The notes beneath the pieces are model-generated. The model was not told the origin of the DNA and did not search any database. It was given only the letters and a program-made list of their open reading frames with translations. Made by a program: the position numbers and the translations under genes. A stretch of 35,151 nucleotides of DNA from Candidatus Yanofskybacteria bacterium RIFCSPLOWO2_02_FULL_41_13 (GTDB taxonomy: Bacteria > Patescibacteriota > Minisyncoccia > 2-02-FULL-40-12 > GWA2-44-9), in contig MGKQ01000005.1 of assembly GCA_001795735.1 (NCBI GenBank), positions 1 to 35,151 on the forward strand, written 5' to 3'. Positions 17,148-24,568 of this stretch are shown piece after piece (position 1 is the stretch's first letter; every line of letters starts with the position of its first letter).

Positions 17148-17213
17148 AGATTAATTATAAAAATTTATAAATACCATGTAAAGTTGATAAAAGGCAGACA
17201 AAAAGAGGTTTTA

Positions 17214-17735
17214 TCAACCCCTTTTTAAATTATAGCTTGCAAAGAGCTCCTTAATAGTTACTATGATGAGTCCTGTCAGCATTAAAAGATCACCCGGCGA
17301 TGCTATTCCACTTGTAAGGTAGGGTATGTATACCCAATCACTCAGCCATGGCAACATAGTATTATCCATATAATTATACCCACTCTCAAGACCGAAAACC
17401 CTACCACAACAAGCGATCATTCCTTGTTTTGAAACAGGCATGCCGCCATTTAGCGTTACTACTAAGCCATTAGATAATATTCCAAGGCCTAAAATTAATA
17501 ATCCGAAAAAATAGTAGTTGAAATGGTAAAATATGATAAAAGATATACCACCGGCAATTAAAAAAATTCCATCAAGAACCGGTGATGGTATGAAGAAATT
17601 GGCGATAATCGAAGAGATACCAACGACTCCTATTAGGTGAAGAGTCCAGACTTGATTCAGTTTGCCCGACTCCAACCTCTTTGCCACGACAAGGATCGCT
17701 ACTACCAGGAATAAGATCAGAAGCATGAGCAGCAT
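17214..17735 (-). CDS. DUF5317-like membrane protein
   Basis: Five or so TMs with GLVVTLNGGMPVS and a late LPWLSDWVYIPYLTSGIASPGDLLMLTG segment, resembling DUF5317. Confidence 0.65.
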   Translation of the reverse strand: MLLMLLILFLVVAILVVAKRLESGKLNQVWTLHLIGVVGISSIIANFFIPSPVLDGIFLIAGGISFIIFYHFNYYFFGLLILGLGILSNGLVVTLNGGMPVSKQGMIACCGRVFGLESGYNYMDNTMLPWLSDWVYIPYLTSGIASPGDLLMLTGLIIVTIKELFASYNLKRG

Positions 17736-17794
17736 GCAATGCCTTCCGGGGTAAAGTTGTTTAAGAACAGTTTTTATAGTATAATATCAAAACT

Positions 17795-19039
17795 ATGAAA
17801 GGTCAATCCAGCACCAATCTGATCCGCCGTCCATTATTAAGAAAAAGGGTGGGATTATTGCGGGGCAAGTCCCCGAAAACTGTTTATGTGGCTATGTCGG
17901 GAGGAGTTGATTCTTCTGTTGCGGCGGTACTGCTGAAGAAGCAAGGGTTTAATGTGGTTGGAGTTTTTATGAAACCATGGTCGCCAGAGGCGACAAATTC
18001 CAAATCCCAAATCTCAAGCTCCAAACAAATTCCAAATTCTAAATTCCAAATTCTAAATTCCAGTCTTTGCCTTTGGCAGCAGGATCGGGAGGATGCCATG
18101 AGAGTCGCGGCTGTATTGGGAATTCCTCTTCTGACCTGGGATTTTTCAAAAGAATATAAAAAAGAGGTGGGGGATTATATGATCCGCGAATATAGAGCCG
18201 GCCGGACACCGAATCCCGATGTAATGTGCAATAAGGAAATCAAGTTCGGCCTGTTCCTAAAAAGAGCCCTAGAAGAGGGGGCCGATTATATTGCGACGGG
18301 ACATTATGTTAAAAAGCAAAAAGCAAAAAGCAAAAAGCAAAATCACAACTCAAAATCTAAAATTATCTATAGATTGTTTCAGGCGAAGGATAAAAATAAG
18401 GATCAGAGTTATTTCTTGTGGACTTTGAGTCAGGAACAGCTTAAATACTGCCTGTTTCCGATCGGGGATTACACTAAGCCGGAGGTCAGGAAGCTGGCTA
18501 AGAAATTTGGCTTGCCCAATTATGATAAAAAAGACAGTCAGGGCGTGTGCTTTATTGGGCCATTAGATATGAAAGATTTTTTAAAGAGGTATATTAAACC
18601 AAAAACTGGCAAAATTTTACTTTTGGATGACAATAATTCTTCGGTCAACTCAGGACGAACCGTCCACAAAACAGTCGGTTCGCATGATGGAGTTTACTAC
18701 TACACTATCGGTCAACGGCATGGGTTGGATATAAAAAACGGCCAAGGACCGTACTATGTTATCAGCAAGGATATTAAGAAAAATATTATTTATGTTGGAA
18801 AAGATAAAGATTTAGGCACCAGAGAGACTAGAATATCAAATATTGTTTGGACGGGTGGCAAGGTTAAATTACCGGCAGAATTTGATGTCAAAATTCGCTA
18901 TAGAACAAAATCAGAGAAGGCTACTCTGTATAAAAATGGCAGTCTGAGGTTCAAAAAACCGATAAGAGCGATTACCTCCGGCCAATCAGCTGTGCTTTAT
19001 AAAGGGCAAGAGCTTGTTGGCGGCGGAATAATCGTTTGA
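17795..19039 (+). CDS. mnmA: tRNA-specific 2-thiouridylase
   Basis: VYVAMSGGVDSSVAAVLLKKQGFNVVGVFMK, RAGRTPNPDVMCNKEIKFG, ADYIATGHYV, KDQSYFLWTLSQEQL, DSQGVCFIG, YYYTIGQRHGL, ITSGQSAVLYKGQELVGGGII. Confidence 0.97.
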   Translation: MKGQSSTNLIRRPLLRKRVGLLRGKSPKTVYVAMSGGVDSSVAAVLLKKQGFNVVGVFMKPWSPEATNSKSQISSSKQIPNSKFQILNSSLCLWQQDREDAMRVAAVLGIPLLTWDFSKEYKKEVGDYMIREYRAGRTPNPDVMCNKEIKFGLFLKRALEEGADYIATGHYVKKQKAKSKKQNHNSKSKIIYRLFQAKDKNKDQSYFLWTLSQEQLKYCLFPIGDYTKPEVRKLAKKFGLPNYDKKDSQGVCFIGPLDMKDFLKRYIKPKTGKILLLDDNNSSVNSGRTVHKTVGSHDGVYYYTIGQRHGLDIKNGQGPYYVISKDIKKNIIYVGKDKDLGTRETRISNIVWTGGKVKLPAEFDVKIRYRTKSEKATLYKNGSLRFKKPIRAITSGQSAVLYKGQELVGGGIIV

Positions 19040-19051
19040 TATAATATACGT

Positions 19052-19360
19052 ATGTCATTTTTTAGAAAAGAAACACCACCTCAACCACCCCCCGATTTAT
19101 CAGCTAGTTTAGAGCCTGAAAAAACTTCAGAAACAAAACCGGAGCTGGATCCGGTAAGCGAAGAATTGCATAATCGAGCAGTGAGGGAGAGACTGGATAT
19201 AACTAGGAAAATCTTTGACTTAGAGTCAACCGAAAGAACTTTATTAAGTATCGGTATGCAAAAAGACTCAGGCATTACCCCGGATTCTAAATTTCCCGAG
19301 ATACTCGATTACGTCAATCACGAGTTAAAAAGAAACAGGGAACTTAAGGATGAATTATAG
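19052..19360 (+). CDS. Hypothetical small protein downstream of mnmA
   Basis: 102-aa ORF, 12 bp after mnmA stop; acidic and proline-rich N-term. Confidence 0.55.
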   Translation: MSFFRKETPPQPPPDLSASLEPEKTSETKPELDPVSEELHNRAVRERLDITRKIFDLESTERTLLSIGMQKDSGITPDSKFPEILDYVNHELKRNRELKDEL

Positions 19361-19369
19361 AGTAGATTT

Positions 19370-20914
19370 TTAATTTAATACCTTAAATAAACTCTCTCCT
19401 GTCATCTCCTCCGGTTTAGGTATCCCCAGCATCTCAAGTATTGTCGGTGCAACGTCAGCAATTATACCTTTTGGCCCGTAAAGGGTCTCTTTTATTTCTT
19501 CTTCTGACCGCTGTCTTTCGTATTCTTTGACGACTATGTGGAAGGGCACAGGGCTTAGATTATGTTTTGTCTCTGACTCCCCGCCTTTATAAGTCAAACC
19601 TTCTGCATTACCATGGTCAGCAGTTATGATTAAAATTCCATCTTTTTCAAAAACGGCCTCTTTAAGCTTGCCGACGCATATATCAACGGTCTCAACTCCT
19701 TTTATCGTTTTTTCAAGATTTCCTGAGTGGGCGATAAGGTCGGCATTGGCAAAATTAATTAATATAAAATCGTAGTAGTCTTTTTTGAGTTCTTCGATAA
19801 CTTTTTGAAGTATTTCGTTGGCCATCATTTCAGGCTCCTGGTCCGGTTTTCTGATCGATTTTATAAATACATCTGTTTCTCCGTCGAAAGCCCTATTCTT
19901 AAGACAGTTAAAGAAAAAAGTGGCATGTGCATATTTATCAGTTTCGGCAATATGAAATTGTCTTTTATTATTTAAACTGAGTACTTCGGCTAAGCCGTTC
20001 TTAATATCCGGTATAGAGAAGGCCGTATGAAGATTAGGATCTTCAGAATATGGAGTCATACCTACGACGAAGACACCGTTCACTTCGGTTCTTTCGAAGG
20101 TGCCTAAATTTTTGTCTAGGAAGGCTTTAGTTATCTGCCTCATGCTATCCTCTCTGAAATTAAAGAATATTAACGAATCATTCTCCTGAATAGTTCCGGA
20201 CGGATCAAGTAAAAGAGGAGGAATCTTCCCGTCAAAAATACCTTGGCCGTAATATTCATCCAGCTTTGCCGCAATATCGTCCGTTTTTTCTCCGTCACCT
20301 CCGGTTAAAAGATTGTAGGCTTTTTTAGTCAGATCCCAGTTATCGTTCCTATCCATAGGAAAATCTCGTCCCATTACTGTTGCCAGTTTTATATTAGGAT
20401 AGTTTTTAATATAGTCCTGTAACTTTATCATAAGCGGTTTAGCTTCTTTTAATCCTGAATCCTTGCCGTCTGTAAAAAGATGAAGTTTAACTTCGGGGAG
20501 GCCGCTTTTTTTAGCTAGTTCGAAAAGGGCCAGAATGTGATTGAAATAAGCGTGAACGGAGCCGGAGGTTAAAAGTCCGGCCAGATGAAGTTTTGAGTTA
20601 TTCTTTCTGGCGTGGTCTATGGCTGAAGAAAAAGCGGGGTTATTAAAAAACTCCCCAGTTTCGATGGTCTTGTTAATCCTGCTTAAATATTGGGAAATTA
20701 TTCTTCCGGCTCCGATAGTAAGGTGGCCGACTTCGCTGTTTCCCGTCTCACCCCAAGTTAAACCAACGGCTTTGCCGGAGGCTTGAAGAAGAACGGTGGG
20801 GTAATTAGCCATGATAAAATCCATATTAGGGGTCCGGGCATTAAAAATAGCATTGCCGACATTCTGCGGAGAGTAACCCCAGCCATCAAGGATTGTCAGA
20901 ACGATAGGACGCAT
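19370..20914 (-). CDS. gpmI: 2,3-bisphosphoglycerate-independent phosphoglycerate mutase
   Basis: MRPIVLTILDGWGYSPQNVGNAIFNARTPNMDFI, TGNSEVGHLTIGAGRIISQYLSRI, HLFTDGKDSGLKEA, MGRDFPMDRNDNW, INFANADLIAHSGNLEKTIKGVETVD, ITADHGNAE. Start placed at MRPIV, not at the track's 21010. Confidence 0.97.
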   Translation of the reverse strand: MRPIVLTILDGWGYSPQNVGNAIFNARTPNMDFIMANYPTVLLQASGKAVGLTWGETGNSEVGHLTIGAGRIISQYLSRINKTIETGEFFNNPAFSSAIDHARKNNSKLHLAGLLTSGSVHAYFNHILALFELAKKSGLPEVKLHLFTDGKDSGLKEAKPLMIKLQDYIKNYPNIKLATVMGRDFPMDRNDNWDLTKKAYNLLTGGDGEKTDDIAAKLDEYYGQGIFDGKIPPLLLDPSGTIQENDSLIFFNFREDSMRQITKAFLDKNLGTFERTEVNGVFVVGMTPYSEDPNLHTAFSIPDIKNGLAEVLSLNNKRQFHIAETDKYAHATFFFNCLKNRAFDGETDVFIKSIRKPDQEPEMMANEILQKVIEELKKDYYDFILINFANADLIAHSGNLEKTIKGVETVDICVGKLKEAVFEKDGILIITADHGNAEGLTYKGGESETKHNLSPVPFHIVVKEYERQRSEEEIKETLYGPKGIIADVAPTILEMLGIPKPEEMTGESLFKVLN

Positions 20915-20956
20915 AGATACAGTATATATTATTTTGGGGCAAGTATTAAGCGTTCG

Positions 20957-21160
20957 CAAACCCCTCCCAATTTCTCTCCAGTCCTCGTCTGCGTCAATAT
21001 CTTCGAACATAGACTAGGATTTATATAACAATAATCACAGGTACCCTCGCTTGCCTCTTCATTATCATTCAGCGCTCGACCTCGTGATTATTGTATAAAT
21101 CCAGTTCAGTTCTCAGATATTTCCTTGTCTGCGGAAGGAGAATAAATTGGGAGGGGTTTG
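20957..21160 (-). ncRNA. Long-hairpin element A (candidate structured RNA or foldback element)
   Basis: 17-bp perfect terminal inverted repeat CAAACCCCTCCCAATTT (20957-20973) / AAATTGGGAGGGGTTTG (21144-21160), plus inner stem GGATTTATA(TAA)CAATAATCAC / GTGATTATTGTATAAATCC; homologous to element B in opposite orientation. Confidence 0.6.
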
Positions 21161-21186
21161 TTCACTATCTATCATTGCAGAAATTA

Positions 21187-21209
21187 AAAAGTGCGAGACT
21201 ATCGCACTT
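21187..21209 (-). terminator. Intrinsic terminator of the 121-aa gene
   Basis: Minus strand AAGTGCGA-TAGTC-TCGCACTTTTTAATTT. Confidence 0.75.
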
Positions 21210-21573
21210 AGTAACTTGCTTTTAGACTGGCCACTGATTGTCTCAGACTCTCGATCAGCCTGTCTAAAACTTCGGCTTCGTAATTTACCATTTGGAAGGC
21301 GGTCGGCTCTACACCAGATACAGCAACAACATACTGTTTTAATAGATCTCTGAGCGACAGTTTTCCCAATGAATAGCCAGACATCATAAATCTGGCATCC
21401 CATGAACCATCTTTGTTCAGATATAGGCGTTGGTCAACAACTGGCAAAACATTATTTTCGGGCAATAGGCGTAGAGCTTCTTTCTCCAGTTCTTTAAAAG
21501 TATTAATATCTCTTTGGCTAAGCATCTCGAGTTCCGCTTGGGAATGAACTAAAACTGTATCCCACAATAACAC
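21208..21573 (-). CDS. Orphan 121-aa hypothetical protein between hairpin elements A and B
   Basis: ORF followed at once by an intrinsic terminator; no recognisable motif; start codon uncertain (GTG at 21573 or an internal ATG). Confidence 0.55.
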   Translation of the reverse strand: MLLWDTVLVHSQAELEMLSQRDINTFKELEKEALRLLPENNVLPVVDQRLYLNKDGSWDARFMMSGYSLGKLSLRDLLKQYVVAVSGVEPTAFQMVNYEAEVLDRLIESLRQSVASLKASY

Positions 21574-21619
21574 TCTTTATCTACGTAAGTCCAGCACTCA
21601 CCTCATAACAACCAAGTGA

Positions 21620-21818
21620 ACCCCTTCTCAATTTTATATCCTTCCGCAGTCTAGGAGATATACGAGAACTGATATGAATTTATCCGATAATAATAGGTCG
21701 AACGGTCGCCTTAGGCGACAGGCAAGAGAGGGTACCTGTTATTATCGGCTATAAATTCTTAATTAGTTTGAGTATGTCGACGCAGACGAGGACTGGACTA
21801 TAAAAATTGAAAAGGGGT
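21620..21818 (+). ncRNA. Long-hairpin element B (inverted, diverged paralogue of A)
   Basis: Outer stem ACCCCTTCTCAATTTTATA / TATAAAAATTGAAAAGGGGT; inner stem CCGATAATAATAGG / CCTGTTATTATCGG; apical hairpin GTCGCC-TTA-GGCGAC; 19-nt identity with A (GACGCAGACGAGGACTGGA). Confidence 0.6.
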
Positions 21819-21827
21819 GAGCGATAT

Positions 21828-21856
21828 TTGCAGGAAATTTTGTTATCTGATACAAT
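21828..21856 (+). promoter_or_regulatory. Putative sigma70-type promoter upstream of element C / rny
   Basis: TTGCAG-N17-TACAAT (a TATAAT also overlaps at 21856-21861). Confidence 0.5.
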
Positions 21857-21886
21857 ATAATAGTTAGCTTAATTTATATTAGTTTA

Positions 21887-22036
21887 GTAAGTAAATGTCT
21901 GCGCACAGCGTAGCGAGCACAGGGACAGTTACTTACCCCGCCCTCTAAGCTTGTTGTAATCGATAATCATATTGCATAGAAGGATCATTTCTTAGATAGG
22001 GTGTTATAGATCATACGACGGGCATAGAGGGCGGGG
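21887..22036 (+). ncRNA. Structured leader element C upstream of rny (two adjacent hairpins)
   Basis: GTAAGTAA (21887-21894)/TTACTTAC (21929-21936), then CCCCGCCCTCTA (21936-21947)/TAGAGGGCGGGG (22025-22036), extended inside by GCUUGUUGUA/UACGACGGGC with G-U pairs. Confidence 0.55.
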
Positions 22037-22094
22037 TTGCGAGTTTCTTGCTATTCGCTTTGCTCATAGACAAACATGCAAACTTTTCAAAAAA

Positions 22095-23627
22095 ATGCTC
22101 TCAAACCTAAATCCGCTTATTGCGGCGATTTCGGCGTTGCTCCCCGGTTTAATAATCGGTTATCTGGTCAGGCAAGTACTCTCAAGCAGGAAAGCCAGTC
22201 AAGCTGAGGCTAAAGCCGAAGCTATTCTCAATGAATCTAAGTCAAAAGCCCAAGATATTCTTCTTGAAGCTAAGAACAGGGCATTAGAAACCCTTGAAGA
22301 GGTTAAAAAAGAAGAAAAGGAGCGCAGTTCCCAGCTGTCCAGAATCGAAAACCTCTTAACTAAAAAGGAAAACGAGCTGGAATCTCGCGACAAAGAATTA
22401 AGAATAGACAAAGCCAGCCTAGTATCGAAAGGTCAGGAATTGGTTGTTTTAAAGTCTGAACTTGAGAAAAATCGCCAGAAACAAATACAGGAGCTTGAAA
22501 GAGTTGCCAGCTTAAATAAAGAACAGGCTAAAGCAGAGTTATTTAGAAAAGCCGAAGAAGAAGCTAAGGATGAGCTGTATAAAAAAATTATTAGACTTGA
22601 GCAGGATAATAAAGAAGAGCTTGATAAAAAAGCTCGCGAGATTCTGACATTGGCTGTTCAAAGATATGCTGCTTCGCAAATAGCAGATACGGTTAGTACA
22701 ATTGTGACGCTCCCGTCAGACGAGCTCAAGGGTAAAATTATCGGTAAAGAGGGTAGAAATATTAAAACTATAGAAAGATTGACCGGGGTTGATATTATTA
22801 TTGATGATACACCTGAGGCTCTTGTTATCTCCGGATTTGATCCCGTCCGCAGACAGATAGCAAAATTAGCTCTTGATAAGCTGATTGCCGATGGTCGCAT
22901 TCATCCGGCCAAGATAGAAGAAATGGTTGAGAAGGCTAAAGCCGAAATAAACGATAAAATTAAAGAAGCAGGGGAAGCGGCATTATTTGAAACCGGTATC
23001 GGAGCGGTGGATCCCCGTTTAGCATATTTTCTTGGCAGATTGGCATTTAGAACGAGTTTTGGCCAGAATGTGCTATTGCATTCTATTGAAATGGCTCATA
23101 TTGCTGGTATGATAGCGGCTGAACTTGGGGCTGATGTAAGCGTAGCCAAGAAAGGCGCCCTGTTTCACGATGTCGGAAAAGCGGTTGATCATGAGGTTCA
23201 GGGTACGCATGTTGAAATCGGCCGAAAAATACTTCAGAAATTCGGTATGGATGAAAGAGTGATCAGGGCAATGGAAGCCCATCACGAAGAATATCCGTAC
23301 GCAACTCTTGAATCTCGTATCGTTCAGGCCGCCGATGCAATATCAGGAGCGAGGCCGGGAGCAAGAAAGGATACCGTTGAGATATATCTAAAGAGACTCG
23401 AAGATTTAGAAAGGATCTCTAACTCATTTGATGGGGTGGAAAAATCATATGCCATTCAGGCCGGTAGGGAACTTAGAATATTTGTTACCCCAACTGCAAT
23501 CGATGACTTGGGGGCTCTTAAAATGGCCAAGGACATCGCTAAAAAAATAGAAGACGAGATGAAGTATCCTGGAGAAATAAAGGTCAATGTTATACGAGAA
23601 ACTCGCGCTGTTGAGTATGCCAGGTAA
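22095..23627 (+). CDS. rny: Ribonuclease Y
   Basis: N-terminal TM, coiled coil, KH motif IIGKEGRNIKTIERLTGVDIIIDDTPEALVISGFDPVRR, HD motif GALFHDVGKAVDHEVQGTH. Confidence 0.97.
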   Translation: MLSNLNPLIAAISALLPGLIIGYLVRQVLSSRKASQAEAKAEAILNESKSKAQDILLEAKNRALETLEEVKKEEKERSSQLSRIENLLTKKENELESRDKELRIDKASLVSKGQELVVLKSELEKNRQKQIQELERVASLNKEQAKAELFRKAEEEAKDELYKKIIRLEQDNKEELDKKAREILTLAVQRYAASQIADTVSTIVTLPSDELKGKIIGKEGRNIKTIERLTGVDIIIDDTPEALVISGFDPVRRQIAKLALDKLIADGRIHPAKIEEMVEKAKAEINDKIKEAGEAALFETGIGAVDPRLAYFLGRLAFRTSFGQNVLLHSIEMAHIAGMIAAELGADVSVAKKGALFHDVGKAVDHEVQGTHVEIGRKILQKFGMDERVIRAMEAHHEEYPYATLESRIVQAADAISGARPGARKDTVEIYLKRLEDLERISNSFDGVEKSYAIQAGRELRIFVTPTAIDDLGALKMAKDIAKKIEDEMKYPGEIKVNVIRETRAVEYAR

Positions 23628-23659
23628 ACTAACCTGAACAATTATCTTTTTGGAAACAG

Positions 23660-23686
23660 AAAAATCGGCTCCAGCGGCCGATTTTT
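23660..23686. terminator. Bidirectional intrinsic terminator
   Basis: AAAAATCGGC-TCCAGCG-GCCGATTTTT; T-rich on both strands. Confidence 0.88.
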
Positions 23687-23888
23687 CTTCGGAGGCGATT
23701 CCCACTGAGTTCCTCGTGTGAACCTTCGCCTTTCTCCTCGACATTTTGCAGAACCAAGCCAAAATGTCTCCGGATGTTCCTTAAAGATAGCTTGTCCAGT
23801 TGTGCTCCTTCGCCACTCCCCGACCGACGCCGAGGCGCTTGTCCAGGAGATCGAGCTGTTCTTGCGGTGTGCGACGAGTATCTCAGGA
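23660..23888 (-). ncRNA. Candidate ~230-nt GC-rich small RNA, unit with own promoter and terminator
   Basis: Minus-strand promoter TTGACT-N17-TATTAT (23924..23896), GC-rich body with hairpins such as GACATTTTG-N11-CAAAATGTC, ends at the intrinsic terminator 23660-23686. Confidence 0.5.
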
Positions 23889-23895
23889 TATCATA

Positions 23896-23924
23896 ATAAT
23901 AGCATATTTTATACTAAAAGTCAA
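23896..23924 (-). promoter_or_regulatory. Sigma70-like promoter for the candidate sRNA
   Basis: TTGACT (23924-23919), 17-nt spacer, TATTAT (23901-23896). Confidence 0.65.
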
Positions 23925-24017
23925 TGTGTTGATATGCTATCATTGAATTTCCTAGGAAAAATTAGGATAATTAAGGGGTCAGGTTAAAATTCTAGGGGTC
24001 GACTAGAGTCTATAATA

Positions 24018-24120
24018 AAGTTAAAAATCAAAATGCAAAAATCAAAATGACAATGTAAAAATTAAAATTTAAGATTTTAAATTGTTATTTTAAACTTTGA
24101 TATTTACATTTTGAATTAAT
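24018..24120. repeat. AT-rich low-complexity repeat (AAAATCAAAATGCAAAAATCAAAATGACAATGTAAAAATTAAAATTT...) upstream of HU
   Basis: Resembles sequence at ~12348-12460 and inside mnmA at ~18308-18365. Confidence 0.7.
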
Positions 24121-24123
24121 ATC

Positions 24124-24405
24124 TTGCCAGTAAAAAAGGCACAATTGGCAGAAAGACTAGCTGAACGCTTTGGTGTTTCCAAGAAGCAGGGAGCCGAGTG
24201 GCTTGATGCTTTTATTGAGGAAATTACTAAGGTTCTTCGTTCAGGAGACAAGGTCAACATTACCGGCTTCGGTATTTTTAAGGTTGCCGACAGAAAAGCC
24301 CGGGAAGGCATCAACCCTAAAACCGGGGAGAAGATTCACATCGCGGCCTCAAAGAAGCCCCGATTCACTCCGGGTAAAGTTTTGAAGGAAGCGGTCAAGG
24401 GATAG
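24124..24405 (+). CDS. HU-family DNA-binding protein
   Basis: VKKAQLAERLAERFGVSKKQGAEWLDAFIEEITKVLRSGDKVNITGFGIFKVADRKAREGINPKTGEKIHIAASKKPRFTPGKVLKEAV; TTG start. Confidence 0.96.
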   Translation: MPVKKAQLAERLAERFGVSKKQGAEWLDAFIEEITKVLRSGDKVNITGFGIFKVADRKAREGINPKTGEKIHIAASKKPRFTPGKVLKEAVKG

Positions 24406-24449
24406 AGCTTCTAATATTTCGGATCCAAAATATTAAAAACACTATATAT

Positions 24450-24474
24450 AAAACCCCTCATTGCGAGGGGTTTT
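24450..24474 (+). terminator. Intrinsic terminator
   Basis: AAAACCCCTC-ATTGC-GAGGGGTTTT. Confidence 0.9.
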
Positions 24475-24568
24475 ATAATAATTCAGCACGAGTGGGCAAC
24501 TGTTTTTTGACATTAGATACCAAAGGCGTATAAAGAAAATATCAGCTCATTAAAAAAACGGACTTGCT

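Noticed and set aside
18001-18062. Possible CRISPR-like array (CCAAATTCTAAATT...)
   Set aside because: Units are short, contiguous, without unique spacers, and in frame within mnmA; a low-complexity repeat, not CRISPR.
20915-21010. N-terminal extension of GpmI (MFEDIDADEDWREIGRGLRTLNTCPKIIYTVS) in the ORF track
   Set aside because: It translates the arm of hairpin element A; the canonical GpmI N-terminus is MRPIVLTILDGWG at 20914.
20957-21160. Element A as a T-box riboswitch because of GAGGGTACCTG
   Set aside because: Lacks the T-box consensus (TGGNACC in an antiterminator context) and a Stem I layout; the GGTACC is part of the apical region.
20957-21818. Elements A and B as integron attC sites
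   Set aside because: They are ~200 nt, in inverted rather than head-to-tail orientation, and I see no integrase or clear RYYYAAC/GTTRRRY core pairs.
23718-23987. 89-aa plus-strand ORF between rny and HU
   Set aside because: Antisense to the candidate sRNA and spans its promoter; no protein-like pattern.
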